NCBI GenBank assembly: GCA_044221445.1
Contig: JBGAPF010000007.1
Location: 1 to 64,000 of the forward strand
Origin: JBDHTS01 sp044221445
Lineage (GTDB): Bacteria; Pseudomonadota; Alphaproteobacteria; Micavibrionales; Micavibrionaceae
Direction: 5' to 3'
DNA length: 64,000 bases
The notes beneath the pieces were generated by a model. It was not told the origin of the DNA. It worked only from the letters and a program-made list of their open reading frames with translations, and searched no databases. Both the position numbers and the translations under genes were made by a program. Positions within the stretch are counted from its first letter, which is position 1. Every line of letters starts with the position of its first letter. Below, in pieces: positions 24,614 to 31,751 of the stretch.

Positions 24614-25629
24614 TGCCTCTGGCTTCCGCATTGACGGCTTTGGGCAAGGGCCAGGATCTGGATGAGCACGCCATGGCGGACGCCGTGCGCCGCATCATGG
24701 ACGGCAACGAAAGTGGAGAGGATATCGCGTCGTTTCTGACGCTTCTGTCGCAAAAAGGCGAGACGGCGGCGGAGATTACCGGCGCGGCGCGTGTGATGCG
24801 GGAAAAGGCTGCCACCATTGACGCGCCGCCCGGCGCCGTCGATTGCTGCGGCACGGGCGGCGACGGGCTGGGGACGTATAATATTTCAACGGCGGCGGCG
24901 CTGGTTGCCGCCGCGTGCGGCGTGCCTGTCGCAAAGCACGGTAACCGCGCTTCAAGTTCAAAATCCGGCGCGGCGGATGTGCTGGAGGCGATGGGCGTCA
25001 ATCTTGAAACGCCGCCTGCCAGGCTGCAGGAAGCGCTGAGGACTTTGAATTTCGCGTTCCTGATGGCGCCGCGCCATCATGCCGCCATGCGTCATGTCAT
25101 GCCCGTGCGCAAGGCGCTGGGGTTCCGGACCGTCTTCAACCTGCTCGGACCGCTCGCCAATCCGGCAGGCGCTCAGATCCAGTTGGTCGGCGTCTACGAT
25201 AAAAAATGGCTCCGCCCCATGGCGGAAACGCTGTTTAGGCTGGGCGCACATTCCGCGTGGGTCGTGCACGGCAGTGACGGGCTGGATGAAATCACATTGA
25301 CCGGCCCTACCCATGCCGCCTTCCTGAAAGACGGAATTGTAACCGAAAGCGTCGTCACGCCCGAGGATTTCGGCCTGCCGCGCCAGTTCTCGCCCGAAGA
25401 AATCAGGGGCGGCGATGCGCGCGCTAATGCGGCGGCGCTTTCATCCCTGCTGTCGGGCGCGCCCTCTTCTTACCGTAATGTAGTCCTGGCGAATGCTGCG
25501 GCGGTCCTGATCCTTGCCGGGAAGGCCGCCACGCCGGCGCGAGGCGTGTCGATCGCCGCCGCGGCCATAGACAGCGGCGAAGCAACCTCGGTCCTCGAAC
25601 GCTACATCTCTTTTACAAAGGCCGCCTGA
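24613..25629 (+). CDS. trpD: Anthranilate phosphoribosyltransferase
   Basis: TrpD attaches phosphoribose from PRPP to anthranilate. The protein of 338 residues starts at 24613 (MPLASALTALGKGQDL), overlapping the trpG stop. The same frame is open further upstream within trpG, but that extension is not family-like. Key motifs are the PRPP-binding CCGTGGDGLGTYNIS, KHGNRASSSKSGAADVLEA, and the RHHAAMRHVMPVRKALGFRT segment. It is followed by trpC one base after its stop. Confidence 0.95.
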   Translation: MPLASALTALGKGQDLDEHAMADAVRRIMDGNESGEDIASFLTLLSQKGETAAEITGAARVMREKAATIDAPPGAVDCCGTGGDGLGTYNISTAAALVAAACGVPVAKHGNRASSSKSGAADVLEAMGVNLETPPARLQEALRTLNFAFLMAPRHHAAMRHVMPVRKALGFRTVFNLLGPLANPAGAQIQLVGVYDKKWLRPMAETLFRLGAHSAWVVHGSDGLDEITLTGPTHAAFLKDGIVTESVVTPEDFGLPRQFSPEEIRGGDARANAAALSSLLSGAPSSYRNVVLANAAAVLILAGKAATPARGVSIAAAAIDSGEATSVLERYISFTKAA

Positions 25630-25630
25630 C

Positions 25631-26419
25631 ATGAACACGCTCGAACGGATCTGCGCGGATAAAAGATCGTACATAGAAACCTGCAGGCAGGCTGTGCCGC
25701 TGCCTGTGCTTGAGGCAAAGGCTAGTAAGGCTGCTGAACCGCGCGGCTTTCGCGACGCAATCGTTGCGCGCGCCGGCTCGGGACGCCCGGCATTGATAGG
25801 CGAGATCAAAAAAGCCAGCCCGAGCGTCGGCCTCATCCGCGCCGATTTCAGGCCTGCGGAACTGGCGGAAACATATGAGGATGCGGGTGCGGCGTGCCTT
25901 TCGATCCTGACCGACATTCCATGGTTCCAGGGGCGCGATGAAGACCTGCAAAGCGCGCGCAACGCCTGCGCCCTGCCCGTCCTGCGCAAGGATTTCATGC
26001 TGGACCCTTACCAGATTGTGGAATCGCGGGCTCTCGGTGCCGATTGCGTCCTGTTGATCATGGCGGCCCTGTCGGACACGCTGGCGCGTGAACTTTATGG
26101 GCTGGCCGGATCATACGGCATGGATGTTCTGCTCGAAGTGCACGACAGGGAAGAAATGGAACGCGCCATCCATCTGGACGCGGCGATGATCGGAATCAAC
26201 AGCCGCAGCCTGAAAACGCTTGAAGTGAATCTTGCCACTGCCTTTGAACTTTCGGAGATGCTGCCTGGCCATGTGACGCGGATCGCCGAAAGCGGCATCA
26301 AAAGCAATGCCGAGATCGCCAGGCTTCAGGCGGCGGGTTTCCACGGTTTTCTCGTCGGCGAAAGCCTGATGCGCCAGCCGGACTTGTCATTGGCTGTTCG
26401 TGCCCTTTTAGGCTCTTGA
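25631..26419 (+). CDS. trpC: Indole-3-glycerol phosphate synthase
   Basis: TrpC closes the indole ring from carboxyphenylaminodeoxyribulose phosphate. The 262-residue TIM-barrel has PALIGEIKKASPSVGLIRADF near residue 55, LPVLRKDFMLDPYQ, LLEVHDREEMERA, IGINSRSLKTLEV, and the phosphate-binding AESGIKSNAEIA and GFLVGESLM segments. It is not fused to TrpF. It ends the trpG-trpD-trpC run; lexA follows 107 bases later under its own promoter, as often seen in alphaproteobacteria. Confidence 0.95.
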   Translation: MNTLERICADKRSYIETCRQAVPLPVLEAKASKAAEPRGFRDAIVARAGSGRPALIGEIKKASPSVGLIRADFRPAELAETYEDAGAACLSILTDIPWFQGRDEDLQSARNACALPVLRKDFMLDPYQIVESRALGADCVLLIMAALSDTLARELYGLAGSYGMDVLLEVHDREEMERAIHLDAAMIGINSRSLKTLEVNLATAFELSEMLPGHVTRIAESGIKSNAEIARLQAAGFHGFLVGESLMRQPDLSLAVRALLGS

Positions 26420-26444
26420 CACGAAACGGGAACTAAAATAGAAC
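26416..26444 (+). promoter_or_regulatory. lexA promoter with alphaproteobacterial SOS box
   Basis: A -35 TTGACA (26416-26421) and a weak -10 TAGAAC (26439-26444) are 17 bases apart. Within the spacer and -10 sits GAAC-TAAAATA-GAAC (26430-26444), the direct-repeat LexA operator known from alphaproteobacteria. A weaker copy, GAAC-N7-GAGC, lies at 26482-26496. This predicts LexA autorepression. Confidence 0.85.
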
Positions 26445-26526
26445 AAAAGAGGTATATTGTTACGGATTTGCGCTTTTGAAAGAACAAAACAAGAGCACGA
26501 ATTTTCTCAAGCGAAGGATATGAAAG

Positions 26527-27213
26527 ATGCTGACGCGCAAGCAACGTGACCTGCTTATTCTTATTCATGAACGCATGAACGGCGATGGCGTCGCTCCGTC
26601 CTTCGAAGAAATGAAAGAATCTTTGGGGCTTAAATCGAAGTCCGGCATCCATCGCCTGATCGGCGCGCTGGTCGAGCGGGGTTACCTCGAACGCCTTCCG
26701 CATCGCGCCCGCGCCCTGCAGGTTCGCAAACTTCCGGACGGCTACGCTCCGGGAGAAGCCGACACTTCGGTGGCCGCGAAGCAAACGCGCAACGTCCGCG
26801 ACCTTCTGCGGACGCCTCCCGCAAATAATTTCGACCCTATCCCGCTGCTGGGGCGCATCGCTGCGGGGACGCCGATCGAGGCCGTCAGGGATGAAGGCCG
26901 CACGGTCGATATCCCGCCGCATCTGCTCGGCAAGGGCAAGCACTACGCCCTTGAAGTCGAAGGCGACTCCATGATCAACGCCGGCATTCATAATAAGGAC
27001 GTCGTCATCATCCGTGAAACCAGCACGGCAGAAAATGGCAGCATCGTCGTGGCGCTGGTCGACGATGCCGAAGTCACGCTGAAACGCTTCAGGCGTTCAG
27101 GCAGCAAGATCATCCTGGAACCGGAAAACGATCTTTATGAGCCGCGCGTCCTCGATCCTGCCCGCGTAAAAATCCAGGGGCAGCTGGCGAGCCTGTACCG
27201 CACCTATCATTGA
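26527..27213 (+). CDS. lexA: LexA repressor
   Basis: LexA represses SOS genes until RecA-stimulated self-cleavage. The 228-residue protein has an N-terminal winged helix (1-65, with LTRKQRDLLILIHERM and SKSGIHRLIGALVERG) and a C-terminal S24 peptidase fold. The cleavage site is Ala113-Gly114 (GRIAAGTP), the catalytic Ser148 lies in EGDSMINAGI and Lys186 in VTLKRF. The DNA-recognition region differs from enterobacterial LexA, which agrees with the GAAC-N7-GAAC operator upstream. It converges on the YmdB-type gene. Confidence 0.96.
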   Translation: MLTRKQRDLLILIHERMNGDGVAPSFEEMKESLGLKSKSGIHRLIGALVERGYLERLPHRARALQVRKLPDGYAPGEADTSVAAKQTRNVRDLLRTPPANNFDPIPLLGRIAAGTPIEAVRDEGRTVDIPPHLLGKGKHYALEVEGDSMINAGIHNKDVVIIRETSTAENGSIVVALVDDAEVTLKRFRRSGSKIILEPENDLYEPRVLDPARVKIQGQLASLYRTYH

Positions 27214-27500
27214 ATCATAATGGAGAATTTCGCGCCGCTATATACGCTTCCGCGATCGAAGCCTTAAGCATTTAGCTTAACCTTATGGGCATTATTTCCT
27301 ATTATATTTCAGAAACAATGGATCGGCCTGCCTGTAATCAAGGGTTTCGATGGAGAATTTTTTGAAAATATCATGCCGTTTCTGCAGAAAGTTTTCGGCC
27401 CCGTAAATCGTTAATAGAACAAACTGTAAGAATTACTAAATAATAACAATATCTTACAAAATGGCATAAAAATTTTTGAGAAACAAACTGAAGAGGCATA
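27214..27500. other. AT-rich convergent intergenic region, no gene seen
   Basis: The gap between lexA and the YmdB-type gene is clearly more AT-rich than its flanks. It holds a small hairpin TTAAGC/GCTTAA (27264-27280) and a spaced inverted repeat TGTAAGA/TCTTACA near 27425-27458. Neither is a clear terminator. Two tiny frames beginning ATGGAGAATTT occur, without ribosome sites. Confidence 0.5.
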
Positions 27501-28310
27501 TCAAGCCGGAACGGCGTTATGCAGCCTAGGGCCGACCCGTACCGGCTCAATACGTGTCGCCAGCCCCGTTTTTTCATCCGTCTCGACGAACGTGCCGCAC
27601 AGCGTTCCCTCGCCTTCAGCCGGCTGCATTTTTTCGGTCGGCATTTTCCGGGTAAAGCGCAGGATGGGAATATCCTTGCGGACGCCGATCACGCTGTCGT
27701 AATCGCCGGTCATGCCGGCATCGGTCTGAAAAGCCGTGCCGCCGGGCAGGATCTGCCCATCTGCTGTCGGGATATGGGTGTGCGTACCCACCACGGCTGA
27801 AACACGCCCGTCCAGATAATGCGCCATGGCCATTTTCTCGCTGCTGGCCTCGGCGTGGATATCGACGAAAATGGCGTTTACACCCGATCCCATACGGTTG
27901 GTTTTCAGCAAATCCTGGATTGCCGCGAACGGGTCGTCCAGCGCGTCCATGAACAGGCGCCCCATGACATTGACGACCAGGATTCGCGCCCCGCCCGCGT
28001 TGAATACATTAAATCCCCTGCCCGGCGTACCCTTGGGGAAATTCACGGGACGCAGGAGCTTCTGGTCCTGGTCGATGGAAAGGATGATTTCCCGCTGGTC
28101 CCAGACATGGTTGCCGGTCGTGATGCACCCCACGCCGGCCTCATACAGCTCTTCACATATTTTTTTTGTGAGCCCGACTCCGTGTGCCGCGTTTTCGGCG
28201 TTGCAGATCACGATGTCCGGTTTCAGTTTTGCGCGCAACGATGGCAGATGAGTCAGGACCGCGTCCCGCCCGGAACGGCCCATGACGTCGCCTATGAAGA
28301 GAATACGCAC
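27501..28310 (-). CDS. YmdB-family metallophosphoesterase (TIGR00282)
   Basis: This 269-residue cytoplasmic calcineurin-like phosphoesterase has the metal ligands Asp8 (FIGDVMGRSGR), Glu/Asn in VICNAENAAHG, TTGNHVWDQ, and the HTHIPTADG motif. The family hydrolyses cyclic nucleotides in vitro in Bacillus, where it affects RNA levels and biofilm choice; the alphaproteobacterial role is not established. It is the last gene of a run with the 5-formyltetrahydrofolate cyclo-ligase and a small unknown gene, whose stop lies 4 bases upstream. Length is typical. Confidence 0.88.
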   Translation of the reverse strand: MRILFIGDVMGRSGRDAVLTHLPSLRAKLKPDIVICNAENAAHGVGLTKKICEELYEAGVGCITTGNHVWDQREIILSIDQDQKLLRPVNFPKGTPGRGFNVFNAGGARILVVNVMGRLFMDALDDPFAAIQDLLKTNRMGSGVNAIFVDIHAEASSEKMAMAHYLDGRVSAVVGTHTHIPTADGQILPGGTAFQTDAGMTGDYDSVIGVRKDIPILRFTRKMPTEKMQPAEGEGTLCGTFVETDEKTGLATRIEPVRVGPRLHNAVPA

Positions 28311-28314
28311 CGAC

Positions 28315-28683
28315 TTAAAACTTTAAGTGTCCCAAAGCGACTTTTGCATGGCCTGCGATGTAATATCCCGTAGCAGTTCTGGCTGCGCTGAACGATCGCC
28401 GCAAAAGAGCCGCTGTTGGATTTACTATTTGTAATGAAGGCTTGAATTCTCCTCTTGTACATTCACCTTTCATGTCCATAGTCCAGTCGAACCATAGATC
28501 GTTTGCCTGACTGGCCCGCTTCCAGGCCTCTGAGAAAAGTTTCGAGGCTTTATATAAATCTTTGTGGCCACTGATAAGCGTTTCTATGGTTGCTGCCCTT
28601 TTTGGACCTATGTCGGTTCCGTAATTATTTGGAAGATTGCCCTGCTCAACGCCTGCTGCAAGATAAAGATTATTTATATCCAT
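28315..28683 (-). CDS. Hypothetical protein, 122 residues
   Basis: I do not recognise this gene. It lies between the cyclo-ligase (21-base gap) and the YmdB-type gene (4-base gap) on the same strand, so it is probably cotranscribed. The protein has no signal peptide or membrane segment, starts MDINNLYLAAGVEQGN and has a Trp-rich middle (LWFDWTMDMKGECTRG) and a basic C-terminal third (ALLRRSFSAARTATGYY). Its base composition is more AT-rich than the two flanking genes. It could be a lineage-specific insertion in an otherwise conserved pair. Confidence 0.55.
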   Translation of the reverse strand: MDINNLYLAAGVEQGNLPNNYGTDIGPKRAATIETLISGHKDLYKASKLFSEAWKRASQANDLWFDWTMDMKGECTRGEFKPSLQIVNPTAALLRRSFSAARTATGYYIAGHAKVALGHLKF

Positions 28684-28704
28684 TTTTTTATCCTTTACCG
28701 TTTT

Positions 28705-29274
28705 CTAAAAGGTGTGAACCTGGGCGGGCGTTATAACATTGTTCAGCTTTTGGTCATGCGCCTCGATAGGCAGTTTATATAACACAGCCTGGAGCGCATA
28801 GGCAAGACCTATTGCTATAATATCCTTTTTCTGTCTTAAATGACCAAGCGTGGCGTCATAATGTCCGCCGCCATAGCCCAGCCGGTTTCCCCTGCGGTCG
28901 AAGGCCAGGAGCGGGACGATGACCAGATCGGGCTCGATCCAGTGCGTTTTTTCGTTATTCGCAGGCTGCATGACCCCGAAAGGGCCTGCGATCAGTTCCT
29001 GCCCTTCTTTCCAGACCGCGAACTTCATGACAAGGCTGCCCGGCTGCATGACCGGCAAGGCGCAGGTGAAACCTTCCGCAAGCAACCGTTCCAGCAGGGC
29101 GGACGTGTCGAATTCCCGACCTTTAGGCCAATACAGGGCAACAGACTGGCCGGGCGCGGGGGCGATGGCGTCGAAAAACAGTGCTGCCGCCTTTTCCGCG
29201 TCATCCGCTTCCGGAACGATCAGGTCGCGATGGCGCAGGGCTTCGCGCCTCAGTATCTCTTTGTCAGTTGCCAT
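28705..29274 (-). CDS. 5-formyltetrahydrofolate cyclo-ligase
   Basis: This enzyme (YgfA family) uses ATP to convert 5-formyl- to 5,10-methenyltetrahydrofolate, salvaging folate. The 189-residue protein has the basic N-terminus KEILRREALRHRD, the substrate-binding LYWPKGREFDT, and the Mg/ATP motif LLAFDRRGNRLGYGGGHYD. It lies directly downstream of the 6S RNA, the same linkage as ssrS-ygfA in gammaproteobacteria; that supports both calls and suggests a shared transcript. Confidence 0.92.
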   Translation of the reverse strand: MATDKEILRREALRHRDLIVPEADDAEKAAALFFDAIAPAPGQSVALYWPKGREFDTSALLERLLAEGFTCALPVMQPGSLVMKFAVWKEGQELIAGPFGVMQPANNEKTHWIEPDLVIVPLLAFDRRGNRLGYGGGHYDATLGHLRQKKDIIAIGLAYALQAVLYKLPIEAHDQKLNNVITPAQVHTF

Positions 29275-29296
29275 TCAGGATAGGTCCGGGGGAAGA

Positions 29297-29488
29297 AAAG
29301 CCATACAGGGAGCCGCAAGAGCCGTGTACATAACGTATCCGCTTCTGGCCCTATTACCAGGTGGGCGCCGTATACCGCTTTCAGGCGGCAAAACACTTGA
29401 AAACGGCAGAGCCAGCTCCCGATGCGAAACGCATAGGCCCGAGGGATAATGTTGTATCACGCACACCGCAGCAGCCCTGTATGGCTTT
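29297..29488 (-). ncRNA. ssrS: 6S RNA (regulator of RNA polymerase)
   Basis: 6S RNA mimics an open promoter and sequesters the housekeeping RNA polymerase in stationary phase. The ends of this segment pair perfectly over 14 bases (AAAGCCATACAGGG at the 5' end with CCCTGTATGGCTTT at the 3' end, minus strand). Between lies a long imperfect hairpin containing CTGCGGTGTGCGTGAT, CTCGGGCC, TCGGGAGCTGGC and GCGCCCACCTGGT, which resemble alphaproteobacterial 6S RNAs as I remember them. The location just upstream of the 5-formyltetrahydrofolate cyclo-ligase gene is the classic context. Ends are estimated from the closing stem; at about 190 bases it is at the long end for the family. Confidence 0.8.
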
Positions 29489-29489
29489 A

Positions 29490-29520
29490 ATTATATAAAG
29501 GAAGAATGCCCCAGGGGCAA
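29490..29520 (-). promoter_or_regulatory. Predicted 6S RNA promoter
   Basis: On the minus strand a -35 TTGCCC (29520-29515) is followed after 17 bases by TATATAAT (29497-29490), a strong -10 region, placing the start at the head of the closing stem. Confidence 0.55.
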
Positions 29521-29586
29521 GTTTTGCGAGGGATTTCATTCCATTTCGGCCTTTACCCGGGGGAGCCAAGCGGCTATTTCATTAAC

Positions 29587-30552
29587 ATGGATACTGTCAT
29601 TCACACCAAAGTCCTGATTATCGGCGCCGGGCCCGCGGGCTATACCGCCGCCATTTATGCCGCCCGCGCCAATCTGGGGCCGATCCAGGTGCTGGGGATG
29701 CAGCCCGGCGGCCAGCTGATGATCACGACGGATGTCGAAAACTACCCCGGCTTTGCGAGCGTGGTCCAGGGCCCCTGGCTGATGGAGCAGATGAAAGCGC
29801 AGGCCGAGCATGTCGGCACAAAGACAGTCCACGACATCATTACCGACATCGATTTCACGAAGCGTCCTTTTATCTGCAAATCCGATTCAGGCAAAACATA
29901 CAGCGCGGACACGCTTATCATTGCGACAGGCGCCAAAGCCCGCTGGCTCGGCCTTGAAGGGGAGAAGACCTTCGCAGGCAAGGGCGTATCGGCCTGCGCG
30001 ACCTGCGACGGCTTTTTCTTCCGCGGCAAGAATGTCGCCATCGTCGGCGGCGGCAACACGGCGGTCGAGGAGGCCCTTTTCCTCACCAACTTCTGTAACA
30101 AGGTTACGCTGATCCACCGCCGCGATACGCTGCGCGCCGAACGCATCATGCAGGAGCGCCTGTTCAAGAACCCGAAACTGGAATTCATATGGGATACGGC
30201 GGTCGAGGAGATTATCGGGACGGATTCCGGCGTTACCGGCCTTCTTCTGAAAAATCTTAAGACAGGTTCCGAATCCCAGATTGATGTCGACGGCCTGTTC
30301 GTCGCCATCGGTCATACGCCGGCCACCGATATTTTCAAAGGCAAGCTGGACCTCGATGAGCATGGCTATATCCTGACCGCCCCTGACTCGACGGCGACAT
30401 CCGTTGCGGGCGTCTTCGCCGCTGGCGACGTAAAGGATAAGATCTACCGCCAGGCGGTCACCGCCGCCGGCATGGGCTGCATGGCAGCCCTGGAAGCCGA
30501 CAGGTTTCTTGCGCTCCACGAAGCTGGCGGCAATGCTGCGGCCGCAGAGTAA
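29587..30552 (+). CDS. trxB: Thioredoxin reductase
   Basis: TrxB passes electrons from NADPH through FAD to thioredoxin. From the Met at 29587 the protein is 321 residues, the usual length. It has the FAD motif VLIIGAGPAGYTAA, the redox pair Cys137/Cys140 in SACATCDGFFF, the NADPH-binding VAIVGGGNTAVEEALFL and the C-terminal VFAAGDVKDKIYRQAVTAAGMG. The frame is open 27 codons upstream, but those residues are unlike the family. A LysR regulator follows 39 bases downstream on the same strand, a common alphaproteobacterial pair. Confidence 0.95.
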   Translation: MDTVIHTKVLIIGAGPAGYTAAIYAARANLGPIQVLGMQPGGQLMITTDVENYPGFASVVQGPWLMEQMKAQAEHVGTKTVHDIITDIDFTKRPFICKSDSGKTYSADTLIIATGAKARWLGLEGEKTFAGKGVSACATCDGFFFRGKNVAIVGGGNTAVEEALFLTNFCNKVTLIHRRDTLRAERIMQERLFKNPKLEFIWDTAVEEIIGTDSGVTGLLLKNLKTGSESQIDVDGLFVAIGHTPATDIFKGKLDLDEHGYILTAPDSTATSVAGVFAAGDVKDKIYRQAVTAAGMGCMAALEADRFLALHEAGGNAAAAE

Positions 30553-30591
30553 ACTGGTTCATTGAAACAAAGTGCTATAAGGATATCCATT

Positions 30592-31482
30592 ATGGACTGG
30601 GACAAACTGCGTATATTTCATGCCGTCGCCGAGGCGGGCAGTTTCACCCATGCGGGCGAATCCCTGAATCTCAGCCAGTCGGCTGTTTCGCGCCAGATCA
30701 GCACATTGGAGGAATCCCTGGGTGTCAGCCTGTTCCATCGTCACGCGCGGGGGCTGCTGCTGACCGAACAGGGCGAGTTGCTGCAAAAAGCGGCCAAGGA
30801 TATTTTCGGCAAGCTGGCCATGATCGAGGGGCAGCTGGTCGATTCGAAGCAATTGCCCGAGGGCCCGCTGCGGATCACCACCACTGAATTCATCGGCTCC
30901 ACCTGGCTCGCCCCGCATTTGAAATACCTGCGCAGCCGCCACCCCAATATCCAGCTGACCATGCTGCTGGACGACAGAGTCCTGAACCTCGGCATGCGCG
31001 AGGCGGACGCCGCCATCCGCCTCTACAAGCCGGAGCAGCCCGACCTTATCCAACGCCAGCTGGCCGTGATCAACTTCCATATCTATGCATCGAAAGCATA
31101 CCTTAAGGAATATGGGACGCCCAAAGACCCCAAGGAACTGCGCAAGCATACCCTGATCGGCTATCCCGAAAATACGCCGCCGCCGTTTTCCGATCCCAAC
31201 TGGCTGTTCAGGATCGCGGGAACGGATCCCGAGGACGATTTCAAGCTGCTGATGATGAACTCGATGTATGCGATGCAGGAAGCCGTGCAGGGCGGCGTCG
31301 GCCTTGCCATGCTGCCGGATTATCTGGCCAAGGGCGACAAAAACCTGGAATGCGTGTTGCCCGATCTTCAGCCGCAGCCGATCGATATGTACTTCGTGTA
31401 CCCGGAAGAAAGGCGCCATTCCCAGCGTATCCGCATCTTCCGCGACTTTCTCCTCGATCTCGTCGGCAAAACCGGTTTCTGA
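30592..31482 (+). CDS. LysR-family transcriptional regulator
   Basis: This 296-residue regulator has an N-terminal winged helix-turn-helix (DWDKLRIFHAVAEAGSFTHA, then LNLSQSAVSRQISTLEESLG) and a C-terminal periplasmic-binding-like effector domain. An AAGGA site lies about 8 bases before the ATG at 30592; a longer reading starts with TTG and is unlikely. It follows trxB closely and may be cotranscribed. Effector and targets are unknown; a redox or amino acid signal would be only a guess from position. Confidence 0.9.
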   Translation: MDWDKLRIFHAVAEAGSFTHAGESLNLSQSAVSRQISTLEESLGVSLFHRHARGLLLTEQGELLQKAAKDIFGKLAMIEGQLVDSKQLPEGPLRITTTEFIGSTWLAPHLKYLRSRHPNIQLTMLLDDRVLNLGMREADAAIRLYKPEQPDLIQRQLAVINFHIYASKAYLKEYGTPKDPKELRKHTLIGYPENTPPPFSDPNWLFRIAGTDPEDDFKLLMMNSMYAMQEAVQGGVGLAMLPDYLAKGDKNLECVLPDLQPQPIDMYFVYPEERRHSQRIRIFRDFLLDLVGKTGF

Positions 31483-31570
31483 GAGACATTAATTTTGACA
31501 TGCATATTATGCATATCAGTCTGTTGGATTTGAGTCTGGTGGCAGGAGAAAGAAACGGGTTATAAACCTT

Positions 31571-31687
31571 TTATCAACACTTCATTGTGTTGATGGGATC
31601 TTTCCCAAGGTCCTACGTCTTCCCAGACGTGAAACCTCCCTGTTCAACTCGCCGGATCATGGTTTCCATGGTCCGGATTTTTTTTGA
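31571..31687 (+). ncRNA. Candidate trans-acting small RNA
   Basis: Four consecutive hairpins fit in about 117 bases with no reading frame. They are ATCAACAC/GTGTTGAT (31573-31594), GGGA/TCCC (31595-31606), ACGTCT/AGACGT with a TCCC loop (31615-31630), and a strong terminator. A 20-base single-stranded stretch before the terminator contains CCTCCC, complementary to a Shine-Dalgarno sequence. A TATAAA box lies just upstream (31561-31566). This layout is that of alphaproteobacterial base-pairing sRNAs, but I cannot name a family. Confidence 0.55.
31652..31687 (+). terminator. Strong Rho-independent terminator
   Basis: CCGGATCATGG (31652-31662) pairs with CCATGGTCCGG (31666-31676) around a TTT loop, with one G-T pair, and is followed by ten Ts. 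It ends the candidate small RNA and may also stop trxB-lysR read-through. Confidence 0.85.
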
Positions 31688-31695
31688 TATAATGG
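31687..31695 (+). promoter_or_regulatory. Extended -10 promoter element before the first patatin gene
   Basis: TGATATAAT is an extended -10 (TGn-TATAAT) immediately after the terminator T-run and 56 bases before the ATG. No matching -35 is evident. Confidence 0.4.
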
Positions 31696-31751
31696 AAAAT
31701 TGACGGGCACTTCGCTCGATTCGTTTACCCTAACTTTCGCGTTATTCATTC

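Noticed and set aside
24271..25629. TrpG-TrpD fusion protein
   Set aside because: The trpD frame is open upstream within trpG but out of frame with it. The family start is at 24613, overlapping the trpG stop as TGATG.
27219..27410. Two micro-frames starting MENF after lexA
   Set aside because: They are only 15 and 18 codons with no ribosome site. The shared ATGGAGAATTT may be chance in AT-rich DNA.
31495..31518. TTGACA followed by ATGCAT repeats as a promoter or operator
   Set aside because: There is no -10 box at proper spacing. The ATGCAT palindromes are too short to support an operator call.
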